Source: Candidatus Krumholzibacteriia bacterium (GTDB lineage Bacteria > Krumholzibacteriota > Krumholzibacteriia > G020349025). Taken from it: a stretch of DNA of 64,000 nucleotides. Every line of letters begins with the position of its first letter. The stretch's first letter is position 1. A program made the translations under genes and the position numbers. Positions 12,328 through 20,373 of the stretch are shown here, piece after piece. The notes under the pieces are model-generated. The model had not been told where the DNA came from and searched no databases. It saw only the letters and a program-made list of their open reading frames with translations. The stretch lies in assembly GCA_035649275.1 (NCBI GenBank), contig DASRJW010000101.1, forward strand, positions 165,473 to 229,472. Reading direction: 5' to 3'.

Positions 12328-13776
12328 ATGAGCGAAGGCGGCATGCACCAGGTGGCACGGGCGGCGGAGGCGGCCACGGCGCCGGGGAAACGGGCAGTGG
12401 CGGGCCAGTTCGCCGCCGAAGCAGTGCGTTGCCTGCGCGAGTCCCGCGTGGCCTTCGCTCTCCTCCACGCGGACGTGGAGACGCTCCACCTGGTGAACCA
12501 CATCCACGCCCTGGTGGAACCGGGGGAGATCGAGATCGCCGCCGCCGCGCTGCGGCGCAGCGGTTGCCGCGAGATGCGCCCGGATCCGGCGCGGCCCGGT
12601 GCCTGGACGTTCCTCAACTTCGAGGTGGATCGCTTTGTCGCCGTCACCTTGCACCGCGACCTGGTGCAGCGCGGCGTGCCGGTGCTGGATGTGGCGCTGG
12701 CACTCTCGCGGCGCGAGATGCGCGGGGTGACGCCGCGCCTCGCTCAAGAGGACCTCTTCCTCCAGGTGTTGCTCGGCGCCGCGCTCGACGGCCGGAAATG
12801 CAGCGAGGGCGAGCGTGCCGAGCTGGTGCGCTGGCGCCGGGATCGCTTGGATGCGGCGCGCCTCGCCGCGCAGACCGAACGCCTGGGCCTCCGGCCTCTG
12901 GTGGAAGCGGCGCTTCCCGAGCTCGACGCCTTGCTCCGCGAACCGCGGCGCTGGCGGCGCTTCCGCCTGCAGCTCTGGGCCACGGTGCTGCGCCAGCCCG
13001 GAATCGCAGCCAGTGCCTGGCGCGCCTGGAAGAGGGAGAATCTCCACCTGCGTCGGCATCCGGTCGTCCTGGCGCTGGTGGGACCGCCGCACGCCGGCAA
13101 GTCGGAGCTGGCGCGTACGCTCCAGGAGAAGCTGGCGAAGACGCCGCTCGCGGCGCACTACGTCTCCATGTCCTGCTGGGAAGGTGGCGTCCTCGGCCGG
13201 CGACTGCTCCACGCCCTGGCCCCACCGGTCATCAACCCGCGCCGCTTGCTCGCGGCACGCCGGGGTCGGCAGATGCAGCTCAGCGAAGCGGAGCTCCAGT
13301 GGCTGGGCCCGAAGCCGCCGCAGAAGCTGCCCCTGCTCCTCGCCGTCGCGAGCCATCGCGTGCGCACCTTCACCTTCCATATGCTGCTCTTGGCTTCGCT
13401 CCGCTTGCGTTACGCCATGCACGTGGGTCGCTGCCGGAGCCCGCTCGTCGTCTCCGACGGCTGGATCTTCGACCTCGCCTTCCGCCACGGCCGCGTGCCC
13501 TACACCCATGGCAAGGCCTGGCGCAACTTCGTCAGCCGTCACATCCCGGCGCCCGACGGCATCCTCTACTTGTCGCCGTCCTACGAGCTCGCCGCCTCGC
13601 GGGAGCCGAAGCTCCAGCGCCCCGAGTTCGAGGCGGTCGATCACGGCTTGCGGCGGCTGTTGCGGACCCAGGGGGCGGTCGAGTTCGTCACCGACGAGGC
13701 GCCGCGCACGGTGGCGCTCACCTTCCTGCACCGGTACTGGGCGCATTTGCTCGAGCGTCACAACCGGCACGCTTGA
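12328..13776 (+). CDS. Nucleotidyltransferase-like domain fused to thymidylate-kinase-like P-loop domain
   Basis: 482 residues. The first ~240 have the look of a nucleotidyltransferase-like domain: LHADVETLHLVNHIHALVEP followed by a helix-rich part. The second half opens with a P-loop, GPPHAGKS (252-259), and resembles the thymidylate-kinase-like NTPases often found in cell-surface polysaccharide loci. Substrate and reaction are not predictable. It is followed after 15 nt by a polysaccharide deacetylase, which supports a glycan-related role. The 239-nt gap upstream (12089-12327) contains no gene; GGAGGAGG at 12311-12318 supports the ATG. Confidence 0.75.
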   Translation: MSEGGMHQVARAAEAATAPGKRAVAGQFAAEAVRCLRESRVAFALLHADVETLHLVNHIHALVEPGEIEIAAAALRRSGCREMRPDPARPGAWTFLNFEVDRFVAVTLHRDLVQRGVPVLDVALALSRREMRGVTPRLAQEDLFLQVLLGAALDGRKCSEGERAELVRWRRDRLDAARLAAQTERLGLRPLVEAALPELDALLREPRRWRRFRLQLWATVLRQPGIAASAWRAWKRENLHLRRHPVVLALVGPPHAGKSELARTLQEKLAKTPLAAHYVSMSCWEGGVLGRRLLHALAPPVINPRRLLAARRGRQMQLSEAELQWLGPKPPQKLPLLLAVASHRVRTFTFHMLLLASLRLRYAMHVGRCRSPLVVSDGWIFDLAFRHGRVPYTHGKAWRNFVSRHIPAPDGILYLSPSYELAASREPKLQRPEFEAVDHGLRRLLRTQGAVEFVTDEAPRTVALTFLHRYWAHLLERHNRHA

Positions 13777-13791
13777 GCCGCGGAGGCAAGG

Positions 13792-15057
13792 ATGCCGAAG
13801 AAGTCCCGCCGCACACGCTGGGAGCGACTCCTTCCCACGCTCTGGGCCGGCTTCCTCGTGGGCAGCGGGCTTCTTTTCCTGTTCCGGCTCTTCCAGCGCC
13901 CGCGGCTCCTCGTCCTCGCCTATCACCGGGTCACGCCGCCGGAGGGAGCGTCGCACTGGGAGATGCCGGAGCGTTACGTCTCCACCGAAACTTTCGCCAA
14001 GCAACTGCGGGCGCTCCGGCCCTTCTACCGCTTCGTTTCCCTGGAGGAATTCCAGGAGATCGTGACCGGGAAGAAGCGCGTGCACCGGCACGTGGCTCTC
14101 GTCACCTTCGATGACGGCTATCGCGACAACTACGAGCATGCCCTGCCGATCCTCCGCAAGCTGCGCGTGCCGGCGGCCTTCTTCATCAGCCTCGGCTTCG
14201 TGGGCGATCGCCGCAGCTTCTGGTTCGACCGGCTGGCGCAAGCCTGCCACGACTGGGAGAAGGGTGAAGCGAAACGGGCTCGGCTGCACTCGTTGTTGCC
14301 GCCGCCGCTGGCAGCGATCCTGGAGGCGGCGAAGCCTTGGGGCGAGCGCCTGCAGCAAGCCCTGCAGTTCGTGGCGCGGCTCCCGGTGCAGGAACGCCGC
14401 GCTCTCCTGAAACGCCTCCTGCCCGATTCCGGTTTGTCGAAACAGGCGTCGGAGGCTCTGAGCTGGACCGAGGTGCGCGAGCTGCGCGCTGCCGGCATGA
14501 GCGTCGGCGCCCACGGGCGCACGCACACGACGCTCATTCACATGTCCGCCGCCGAGGCGCGGCGCGAGCTGCAGGAGAGTCTCCAAGGCGTGTCCGGCGG
14601 TGCCGAGACCCCGGTGGTCGCTTTCGCTTATCCCGCCGGCGCCACCGACGAGGACGTGACGCGCTGGGCCCGCGACGCCGGCGTCGAGATCGCCTTCACC
14701 CTCGAGCCGCGGGAGAACCGGCCCGGTGACGATCCGTTGCGCCTCGGCCGGCACAACGTCTGCGAGGACACCTCGCGCGATGTTTTCGACGAGTTTTGCG
14801 GCCCTGTCTTCGTCGGCGCCATGACTGGAGTGCTCGGACTCTGGCGCCATGCCGAGGCACCTGCTTCCCTGGCCGGTGCGGCGCTCCTCGACCTCGCTTG
14901 GACCGGGCCCCAGGAAGCGATCACACCCCATGAGACTCTGGAGGGCCCGCCCGCGGCGCGCCTGCACCATGAGCTGAAGCCCCCCGCGCCGCCGACCGGG
15001 CTGTTGCAAGCCGCCGCCCGTCTCCCGGAAGTGGTACGCCTCCGCCCCCGCACCTGA
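13792..15057 (+). CDS. Membrane-anchored polysaccharide deacetylase
   Basis: 421 residues. One N-terminal membrane span (about 13-33) places the catalytic NodB-like domain outside the cytoplasm. The metal and catalytic motifs are complete: TFDDGYRDNY (105-114, with the Asp pair), the His pair in AHGRTH (241 and 245), and FAYPAG. The family removes N- or O-acetyl groups from surface polysaccharides or peptidoglycan. The insertion between motifs 1 and 2 (about 140-235) is longer than in minimal family members. The C-terminal ~80 residues look variable. It is probably co-transcribed with the preceding kinase-like gene. Confidence 0.9.
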   Translation: MPKKSRRTRWERLLPTLWAGFLVGSGLLFLFRLFQRPRLLVLAYHRVTPPEGASHWEMPERYVSTETFAKQLRALRPFYRFVSLEEFQEIVTGKKRVHRHVALVTFDDGYRDNYEHALPILRKLRVPAAFFISLGFVGDRRSFWFDRLAQACHDWEKGEAKRARLHSLLPPPLAAILEAAKPWGERLQQALQFVARLPVQERRALLKRLLPDSGLSKQASEALSWTEVRELRAAGMSVGAHGRTHTTLIHMSAAEARRELQESLQGVSGGAETPVVAFAYPAGATDEDVTRWARDAGVEIAFTLEPRENRPGDDPLRLGRHNVCEDTSRDVFDEFCGPVFVGAMTGVLGLWRHAEAPASLAGAALLDLAWTGPQEAITPHETLEGPPAARLHHELKPPAPPTGLLQAAARLPEVVRLRPRT

Positions 15058-15330
15058 CCTGGGCGCTCCCGCCTGACCCCAGACCCCGCGCCCGCCCCCA
15101 GAACCGCGCCTCGTCCTCTCGTCTCCCCGCACCGGCTGGATTCCGCTGCCCGCGCCCTGCTACCGTGTGACCCCTTAGGCCCCAGGCCAGACCACGGGCA
15201 GTCCTCCGGGAATCCCTGCAGGGCCACCGGTGTTGAAGCGGGGATGCAGGTGGAAGCGGCCCGCCCCGGGAGGGGGCGAGCCGGAGCAAGGGTAGGACAG
15301 CCTCCGCACTGAGAAAGGAGCTTGGTTCGC
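15058..15330 (+). other. GC-rich, structured leader region before yceI-like gene
   Basis: 273 nt without a gene. TGCTACCGT at 15158-15166 resembles the extended -10 seen elsewhere in the window and would give a leader of about 160 nt. That leader can fold: CGCCCC/GGGGCG around 15270, and CCTGCA near 15215 with TGCAGG near 15245. It matches no riboswitch class I know. Confidence 0.35.
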
Positions 15331-15933
15331 ATGCACGCACGCAAGTTGCTCGCAGCGCTCGTCGCCCTGACGTGCCTGGCGCTGCAGTCGGTCGCCCTGG
15401 CGGCGCCGGAGGTCTACGACTTGGACAAAGCCCACTCGTCGCCGGGCTTCAAAGTGCGGCACTTCTTCACCCAGGTCCCGGGGCGCTTCGAAGACTTCAC
15501 CGGCACGGTGTCTTGGGACGAAGCGGACCCGACCAAGTCGACGGTGGAGCTCAGCATCCAAGCAACCAGCATCAACACGGGCAACACGCAACGGGACAAC
15601 CACCTGCGGAGTGCTGACTTCTTCGATGTGGAGAAGTTCCCGACCGTGACCTTCAAGAGCACGAAGTTCGAGAAAGGTGCGAGCGAAGGTCACTTCAAGG
15701 TCACCGGTGATCTCACCATCCGTGGCGTCACCAAGCCCGTCGTCATCGAGCTCGAGGCGCTCGGCTTCGGCGACACGCCCATGGGCAAGCGCGGCGGCTT
15801 CAACGCCACGACCAAGATCAACCGCCAGGACTTCGGCGTCAGCTGGAACAAGACCCTCGACAAGGGCGGCACCCTGCTCGGCGATGAGGTCACCATCGAG
15901 TTCCCCGTCGAGCTCAAGAAGAAGTCGACCTGA
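15331..15933 (+). CDS. YceI family periplasmic lipid-binding-like protein
   Basis: 200 residues. A clear Sec signal peptide (MHARKLLAALVALTCLALQS, cleavage near ALA-AP) precedes the YceI lipocalin-like barrel. The domain is marked by LDKAHSSPGFKVRHF, NTQRDNHLRSADFFDVEKFP and LTIRGVTKPV. Family members bind isoprenoid-like or other amphiphilic molecules in the periplasm; the ligand here is unknown. ATG 15331 lies 10 nt after AAAGGAG, whereas an in-frame TTG at 15322 is only 1 nt from that site and is rejected. Confidence 0.92.
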   Translation: MHARKLLAALVALTCLALQSVALAAPEVYDLDKAHSSPGFKVRHFFTQVPGRFEDFTGTVSWDEADPTKSTVELSIQATSINTGNTQRDNHLRSADFFDVEKFPTVTFKSTKFEKGASEGHFKVTGDLTIRGVTKPVVIELEALGFGDTPMGKRGGFNATTKINRQDFGVSWNKTLDKGGTLLGDEVTIEFPVELKKKST

Positions 15934-15950
15934 TTCTGCTTCGGTAGAGG

Positions 15951-15973
15951 GCGGCCGGCTCGTCGCCGGCCGC
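15951..15973 (+). terminator. Perfect 9-bp GC hairpin after yceI-like gene
   Basis: GCGGCCGGC (15951-15959) and GCCGGCCGC (15965-15973) flank a 5-nt loop, 17 nt after the stop codon. No U-tract follows. It ends just before the rlmD promoter. Confidence 0.5.
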
Positions 15974-15976
15974 CTG

Positions 15977-15985
15977 TGCTAGGCT
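15977..15985 (+). promoter_or_regulatory. Extended -10 (TGCTAGGCT) for the RlmD-type gene
   Basis: TG-C-TAGGCT ends 7 nt before the ATG at 15993, with no Shine-Dalgarno between, which predicts a leaderless or nearly leaderless mRNA. Confidence 0.45.
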
Positions 15986-15992
15986 TCGTTCG

Positions 15993-17360
15993 ATGCAAAT
16001 CCGCCGCGGACAAGAGCTCGATGTCGAGGTGGAACGCGTGTCCGCCGAGGGTCACGGTGTGGCCCGTCACGACGGCCTGGTCGTCTTCGTCGAGAAGGCG
16101 CTCCCGGGAGAGCGCGTCCGCGCCCAGGTACGCCGGGTGAAGAGCAACTTCGTCCAGGCGCGCACCGTGGAAGTCCTGCGCCCCGCCCCCGAACGCGGCC
16201 CAGGTCGCTGCAGCCATCTGGATGTCTGCGGCGGCTGCAGCTGGCAGGAGCTGGAGTACGAAGCGCAGCGACGCGCCAAGACGCAGCTGGTGCAGGACGC
16301 CCTGACGCGCCTCGGCGGCTTCCGCGACCTGGAGGTGCCGCTCGCTGTCGCCGCGCCGCACCCCTTCTTCTACCGCAACAAGATGGAGTTCGGCTTCTTC
16401 GACGGGCCCGACGGTCGCATCGTGCTGGGTCTGCACACGGCGGGACATTTCGACCGCGTCTTCGATCTGGACGCCTGCTATCTCATGTCGGAAACCTCGA
16501 ACCGCATCGTGGCGCGGGTGCGGGAGCTGGCGGCGAGCTCGGGTCTGCCTGCCTACCACAGCCGGCGGCACGTGGGTTTTTGGCGCCATCTGGTGGTGCG
16601 CGAGGGCAAGCGCACCGGACAGATGCTGGTGAACCTGGTCACCGCTGCCGGCACGTTGCCGAACCGGCAGCAGATCGTGGCGGCGCTCACTGCCGAATTC
16701 CCCACCGTGGTAAGCATCGTCCGCACCATCAACAGCGGACGCGCCATGATTGCGACCGGCGAACAGGAGGAGATCCTGCACGGTCCCGGCGTGATCGAAG
16801 ACGTCCTCGGGGGCCTGCGCTTCCAGATCAGCGCGGCGTCCTTCTTCCAGCCGAACCCGGAGCAGGCAGAGCGCCTCTTCGCCCTGGTGGCGGAGTGGGC
16901 CGAGCTGCGGGGCGAGGAGGAAGTGCTGGATCTCTACGCCGGTACCGGCGCCATCGCGCTCTCCCTGGCGGGTAGGGCGCGCCGGGTAACGGGCATCGAG
17001 CAGGTGGAGAGCGCCGTCGCCGACGCGGAGCGCAACGCTCGCCTCAACGGCATCGACAATTGCCGCTTCGTGGCGGCGGACGTGCGCCAGTTCCTGCGCA
17101 GTGCGACAGGGGAGCGCGCCCCGCAACGCATCATCGCCGACCCGCCCCGGGCGGGGCTGCACCCCGACGTCGTGCAGGGCCTGCGGCGCCTGCGCGCGCC
17201 ACTCCTTCTCTATGTTTCCTGCAACCCGAGCACTCTGGCGCGGGATCTCCAGCTTCTCTGCGTCGATGGCGACTACCGGCTGCAACGCGTGCAACCCGTC
17301 GACATGTTCCCACACACGCCCCACGTGGAAACCGTCGCCAGCCTCGTCGCGACGGCGTAA
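15993..17360 (+). CDS. rlmD: rRNA (uracil-5-)-methyltransferase, RlmD/TrmA family
   Basis: 455 residues. An N-terminal TRAM domain (about 1-60) is followed by an iron-sulfur cluster motif CSHLDVCGGC (Cys73, 79, 82). The fourth ligand is probably Cys in DLDACYL, near residue 162. The SAM-binding region is LDLYAGTGAIALSLA, and the catalytic Cys is in YVSCNPSTLARDL near the C-terminus. This order matches RumA/RlmD, which makes 5-methyluridine in 23S rRNA. Related enzymes act on tRNA or other 23S sites, so the exact target is not certain. It converges on the VOC gene with only 19 nt between stops. Confidence 0.88.
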   Translation: MQIRRGQELDVEVERVSAEGHGVARHDGLVVFVEKALPGERVRAQVRRVKSNFVQARTVEVLRPAPERGPGRCSHLDVCGGCSWQELEYEAQRRAKTQLVQDALTRLGGFRDLEVPLAVAAPHPFFYRNKMEFGFFDGPDGRIVLGLHTAGHFDRVFDLDACYLMSETSNRIVARVRELAASSGLPAYHSRRHVGFWRHLVVREGKRTGQMLVNLVTAAGTLPNRQQIVAALTAEFPTVVSIVRTINSGRAMIATGEQEEILHGPGVIEDVLGGLRFQISAASFFQPNPEQAERLFALVAEWAELRGEEEVLDLYAGTGAIALSLAGRARRVTGIEQVESAVADAERNARLNGIDNCRFVAADVRQFLRSATGERAPQRIIADPPRAGLHPDVVQGLRRLRAPLLLYVSCNPSTLARDLQLLCVDGDYRLQRVQPVDMFPHTPHVETVASLVATA

Positions 17361-17379
17361 GCTGTCCTCCCGCCCTCGC

Positions 17380-17841
17380 CTACTTCCCGAATTCCGCCGC
17401 CACCCGCTTTGCCATCTCCGCGGGCGGAACATCCTCGATGTGGGTGGCCAGCGACCAGCGGTGGCCGAATGGGTCGACCAGCGACCCGTAGCGGTCACCC
17501 CAGAACATGTTGCCGAGCGGCATCGCCACGGTGGCCCCGGCCGCCAGGGCCTTCTCCCAGAGCTTGTCCACGTTGTCCGCGTAGATGTGGATCGTGACCG
17601 GCGAGCCCCCGATGCTCTCGGGACCGCTTGCGCCCATGTCGGGGAATTCGTCGTTGAGCATCAGAAACGAGCCGCCGATCCGGATCATGGCGTGCATGAT
17701 CTTGCCGCCCGGCCCCGGCATGCGAGCGATCTCCTCGGCACCGAAAGCCTTCTTGTAGAAATCGATCGCCTTGCTTGCATCCTTCATGACCAGATGGGGT
17801 GTCAAGGTGTGAAAGCCGTCAGGAATGGGTTTGACCGGCAT
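17380..17841 (-). CDS. VOC superfamily (glyoxalase/PhnB-like) protein
   Basis: 153 residues with two beta-alpha-beta-beta-beta units of the vicinal oxygen chelate fold. The first is PHLVMKDASKAIDFYKKAFG and the second ends in WGDRYGSLVDPFGHRWSLAT. The latter wording is typical of the PhnB-like subgroup. Metal-binding residues are less complete than in true glyoxalase I, and no enzyme activity can be assigned. AGGAGGAAGAGAG lies directly before the ATG. Confidence 0.88.
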   Translation of the reverse strand: MPVKPIPDGFHTLTPHLVMKDASKAIDFYKKAFGAEEIARMPGPGGKIMHAMIRIGGSFLMLNDEFPDMGASGPESIGGSPVTIHIYADNVDKLWEKALAAGATVAMPLGNMFWGDRYGSLVDPFGHRWSLATHIEDVPPAEMAKRVAAEFGK

Positions 17842-17939
17842 CTCTCTTCCTCCTCATGGATTCCCGCACTCTCGAGGGGAGACACGCCCGCCCCGCTATG
17901 GGGAACGGGCCAACTCGGCGAGGTTCGACTTCGTGGGGA

Positions 17940-17948
17940 AGAATAGCA
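17940..17948 (-). promoter_or_regulatory. Extended -10 (TGCTATTCT) for the VOC gene
   Basis: Read on the minus strand, TG-C-TATTCT. The transcript would start near 17933 with a leader of about 90 nt. Confidence 0.45.
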
Positions 17949-18039
17949 CGTGCGGCGCGGCGCGCGCTCCGGTTCGCCCCAGTCAAACGGCCGAGCGAAC
18001 TGGGAGAGTGCAGCAGTGGTTGGCAGGAGGGGCGTCAGC

Positions 18040-19611
18040 TCAGGAACGCTGGCGTTCGGCGCCGGCGCCGACGAGCTCGGCGTCGTCCGCGGCTTCGGTC
18101 ACGGCAGGGAAGGGGAAATCCTTGCGGTCAGCGGGTTTGGATGCCGCTTTGCCGATACGGTGGTTGAACAGGTCGCGCAGGCGCTCGACCTCCGCCACGG
18201 TGTAGAAGCCGAAGACGCCGAGCAGCGCAGGGTAGAGCAGCACCATCGCCCAGGCCGCGGCGATCTGTCCCACCAGATCGTCGGGCATCACGAAACCGGC
18301 GATGTAGAAGCTGGAGAAGAGAGCGGCGGCGACCTTGGTCAGACGGCCGGGCTCGAAGCGCAGCAACTGGCTGCGGCGCGCCGCCACCAGCACCATGGCG
18401 CAGAGCAGCGACTGGGCGAGGACGGCGGTGAAGGCGGCGCCGAGGGCGCCGTGCTTCGGTACCAGCAAGGCATTGCCGGTGAGGCTGAGAACGGCGGCGG
18501 CGAAGGTGGCGCGCTGCACCGGCGGCGCCGGACGACCCTCGAGACGCAGGCACACCAGCAACAGCTTTTGCACCCCCCCGATAGCCAAGGCCATGAGGAG
18601 GAGCGGCAGGATCCACGCCGTGCCCTCGTAGTCCGGCTGGCAGACGATGCGCAGCAGGGAGGGGGCGAACACGGCGATGGCGAGAGCTACGAGGCCGGCC
18701 AGGGCCACGAAGTAGGTCAAGAAACGGCCGAAGACTTCGCGCCTGCCTTCGGCAGCTCCGTCCGGCGCATGGAGACCCGGGACGAGGCCGAGGAGTGGTT
18801 GCACGACGAAGTCACCGAGGGCTTGTGCCAGGCGCAGTCCGAAACCGTAGGTCCCGATCAGGCTGACCGAAGTCGAGAAGGCGAGGAAGTAGCGATCGTT
18901 CGCCGCCAGCACCAGATTGGGCAGCTCACGCCGCAGCCGCGGCCAGCCATCGCGCAGCAAGCGACGCAGCGCCACCATAGAGGGCGCATGGCAGAGGTCG
19001 CGACGCAAGGTAAAGACGAGCAGCAGCGTGGCGACGCCCTCGCGCAGCACCTCGCCGTAGACGACGCCGGTCAGGCCGAGGCCGGCACCGACGACGAGCA
19101 GTATGTTGAGCACCGCCGCCGCCACCGCATCGCCGAGGCGGAGGCCATCGAGCCAGCCCGACCGGCCGCGGGCCCGCAGCATCTGCCGCGGTACGTTCTG
19201 CACGGCGCGGAGGAAGCCGGCGATGCACATGAGCTGGAGCAGCGTGCTCCAACGCGGCTCGCGGAAGAAGAGCAGGCTCGCCGGGCCGGCAGCGAGGGCG
19301 AGGAGGCCGAAAAGCACCGCGCCGCTCGCCACCGTGTGCACGAACGCCGTGGTGACGACGCGCCGGCGCGACGGGTCGTCCTCGCCGGCGGCGAGAGCGT
19401 GCTGGCGCAGGATCCGCGCCGTCAGACCTTGGATCGCGATGCCGTCGAGGAGGAAAGTGGTGAGGTACAGGAGAACGAGGACGCCGAAGTCGGCGGGTGT
19501 GAGAGCGTGCCCGTAGAGCAGCAGCAAGCCGAAGCCGATGCTCTTGCTGGCGCTGCTCGCGGCGCTGTGCAGCGCTGCGCCCGCACCGATGCGTGCACGG
19601 AGTCTCCGCAT
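18040..19611 (-). CDS. Polysaccharide/lipid-linked oligosaccharide flippase (Wzx/MurJ-like superfamily)
   Basis: 523-residue inner-membrane protein with about 12-14 predicted spans, starting MRRLRARIGAGAALHSAASS. The N-terminal SASKSIGFGLLLLYGHALTP resembles the first helix and loop of polysaccharide biosynthesis (PST/Wzx) exporters (FGVLVLLYLTT follows). The C-terminal ~45 residues are a charged cytoplasmic tail. The frame is open far upstream, but ATG 19611 is where the conserved sequence begins, so the longer version is rejected. A role in moving undecaprenyl-linked glycans across the inner membrane is inferred from the family. No glycosyltransferases are adjacent. Confidence 0.8.
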   Translation of the reverse strand: MRRLRARIGAGAALHSAASSASKSIGFGLLLLYGHALTPADFGVLVLLYLTTFLLDGIAIQGLTARILRQHALAAGEDDPSRRRVVTTAFVHTVASGAVLFGLLALAAGPASLLFFREPRWSTLLQLMCIAGFLRAVQNVPRQMLRARGRSGWLDGLRLGDAVAAAVLNILLVVGAGLGLTGVVYGEVLREGVATLLLVFTLRRDLCHAPSMVALRRLLRDGWPRLRRELPNLVLAANDRYFLAFSTSVSLIGTYGFGLRLAQALGDFVVQPLLGLVPGLHAPDGAAEGRREVFGRFLTYFVALAGLVALAIAVFAPSLLRIVCQPDYEGTAWILPLLLMALAIGGVQKLLLVCLRLEGRPAPPVQRATFAAAVLSLTGNALLVPKHGALGAAFTAVLAQSLLCAMVLVAARRSQLLRFEPGRLTKVAAALFSSFYIAGFVMPDDLVGQIAAAWAMVLLYPALLGVFGFYTVAEVERLRDLFNHRIGKAASKPADRKDFPFPAVTEAADDAELVGAGAERQRS

Positions 19612-19789
19612 CCCCGCGCCTCCCTGCGTCTGGAAGCGAGCGCGTCTGGCCTCTCCGCTCTGGGAGGGCCGTTTCCGTCGCTGTCCCCGAGGGGTCCGTC
19701 GCGACTCGATTCGGGATCCCAGCAGGCCGGCACAGCAGCTTCCGTGCCCGCGGTTTGCGAAGAGTTCGTGGGGGAAGAAGCGTGAGAGT

Positions 19790-20365
19790 TCAAGGAGGCG
19801 CAGGATCGGTGGCGTCGGCAGGCGGCTCCATGGCATGCACGCGGCGCAAGTAATCGGCGAGGGCGTCGAAGGTGCTGGGGAAAGCGAGATCGTTCCACGG
19901 CAGCGCTTCCGGGGCGAAGGTGCGCACCTCGAGGGCTTCGTCACCGACGGCGAGCGTGCCACCGACGACTTCCGCTACATAGACCACGACGACGATCGGG
20001 CTTCCCGCGTAAGAGTAGACGCCGAGGAGCGAGCGCGGCTCTACCTGCAAGCAGACTTCCTCGAGCGCCTCGCGTGCGGCGGCTGCGGGCACCGTCTCGC
20101 CGCGGTCCACGTAGCCGCCCGGGTACACCCACTTGCCGACGGCGGGCGGAATGGCGCGGCGCAAGAGGACGATGCGTCCGTCGATCTCCAGGATGCAGCC
20201 CGCCGCGACCTTGGGATCGAGGAAGAGAATGAAGTCGCAGGCCGGGCAGGCGAGGCGCGTGGGCTCGCCGGGCCGCAACAGCCGCGTTTCCAGCCGGGTG
20301 GCGCACTGCGGGCAGAACGACCAGCCGGGCGCGGCGTCGTGTGGGTGGGTGGGGTGGCCGGACAT
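19790..20365 (-). CDS. Nudix hydrolase with N-terminal zinc ribbon
   Basis: 191 residues. Two Cys pairs near the N-terminus (CPQC at 18-21 and CPAC at 40-43) form a zinc ribbon as in NudC-type and ADP-ribose-type Nudix proteins. The Nudix box is complete: GGYVDRGETVPAAAAREALE continuing EEV (G-x5-E-x7-REuxEE). It hydrolyses a nucleoside diphosphate derivative; the exact substrate is unknown. ATG 20365 is 8 nt after the ETF-QO stop, so the two are probably co-transcribed. The in-frame extension upstream lies inside ETF-QO and is rejected. Confidence 0.9.
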   Translation of the reverse strand: MSGHPTHPHDAAPGWSFCPQCATRLETRLLRPGEPTRLACPACDFILFLDPKVAAGCILEIDGRIVLLRRAIPPAVGKWVYPGGYVDRGETVPAAAAREALEEVCLQVEPRSLLGVYSYAGSPIVVVVYVAEVVGGTLAVGDEALEVRTFAPEALPWNDLAFPSTFDALADYLRRVHAMEPPADATDPAPP

Positions 20366-20373
20366 GGGCGGCG

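Noticed and set aside
12127-15132. Antisense open frame of 1001 codons
   Set aside because: Opposes the well-supported kinase-fusion and deacetylase genes; low-complexity translation.
15158-15330. Riboswitch-like leader before the YceI gene
   Set aside because: Hairpins can form, but no known class-specific core was found. Kept only as a low-confidence structured leader.
19612-19962. N-terminal extension of the flippase by 117 codons
   Set aside because: Translation upstream of ATG 19611 is low-complexity and overlaps the Nudix gene; the conserved sequence starts at 19611.
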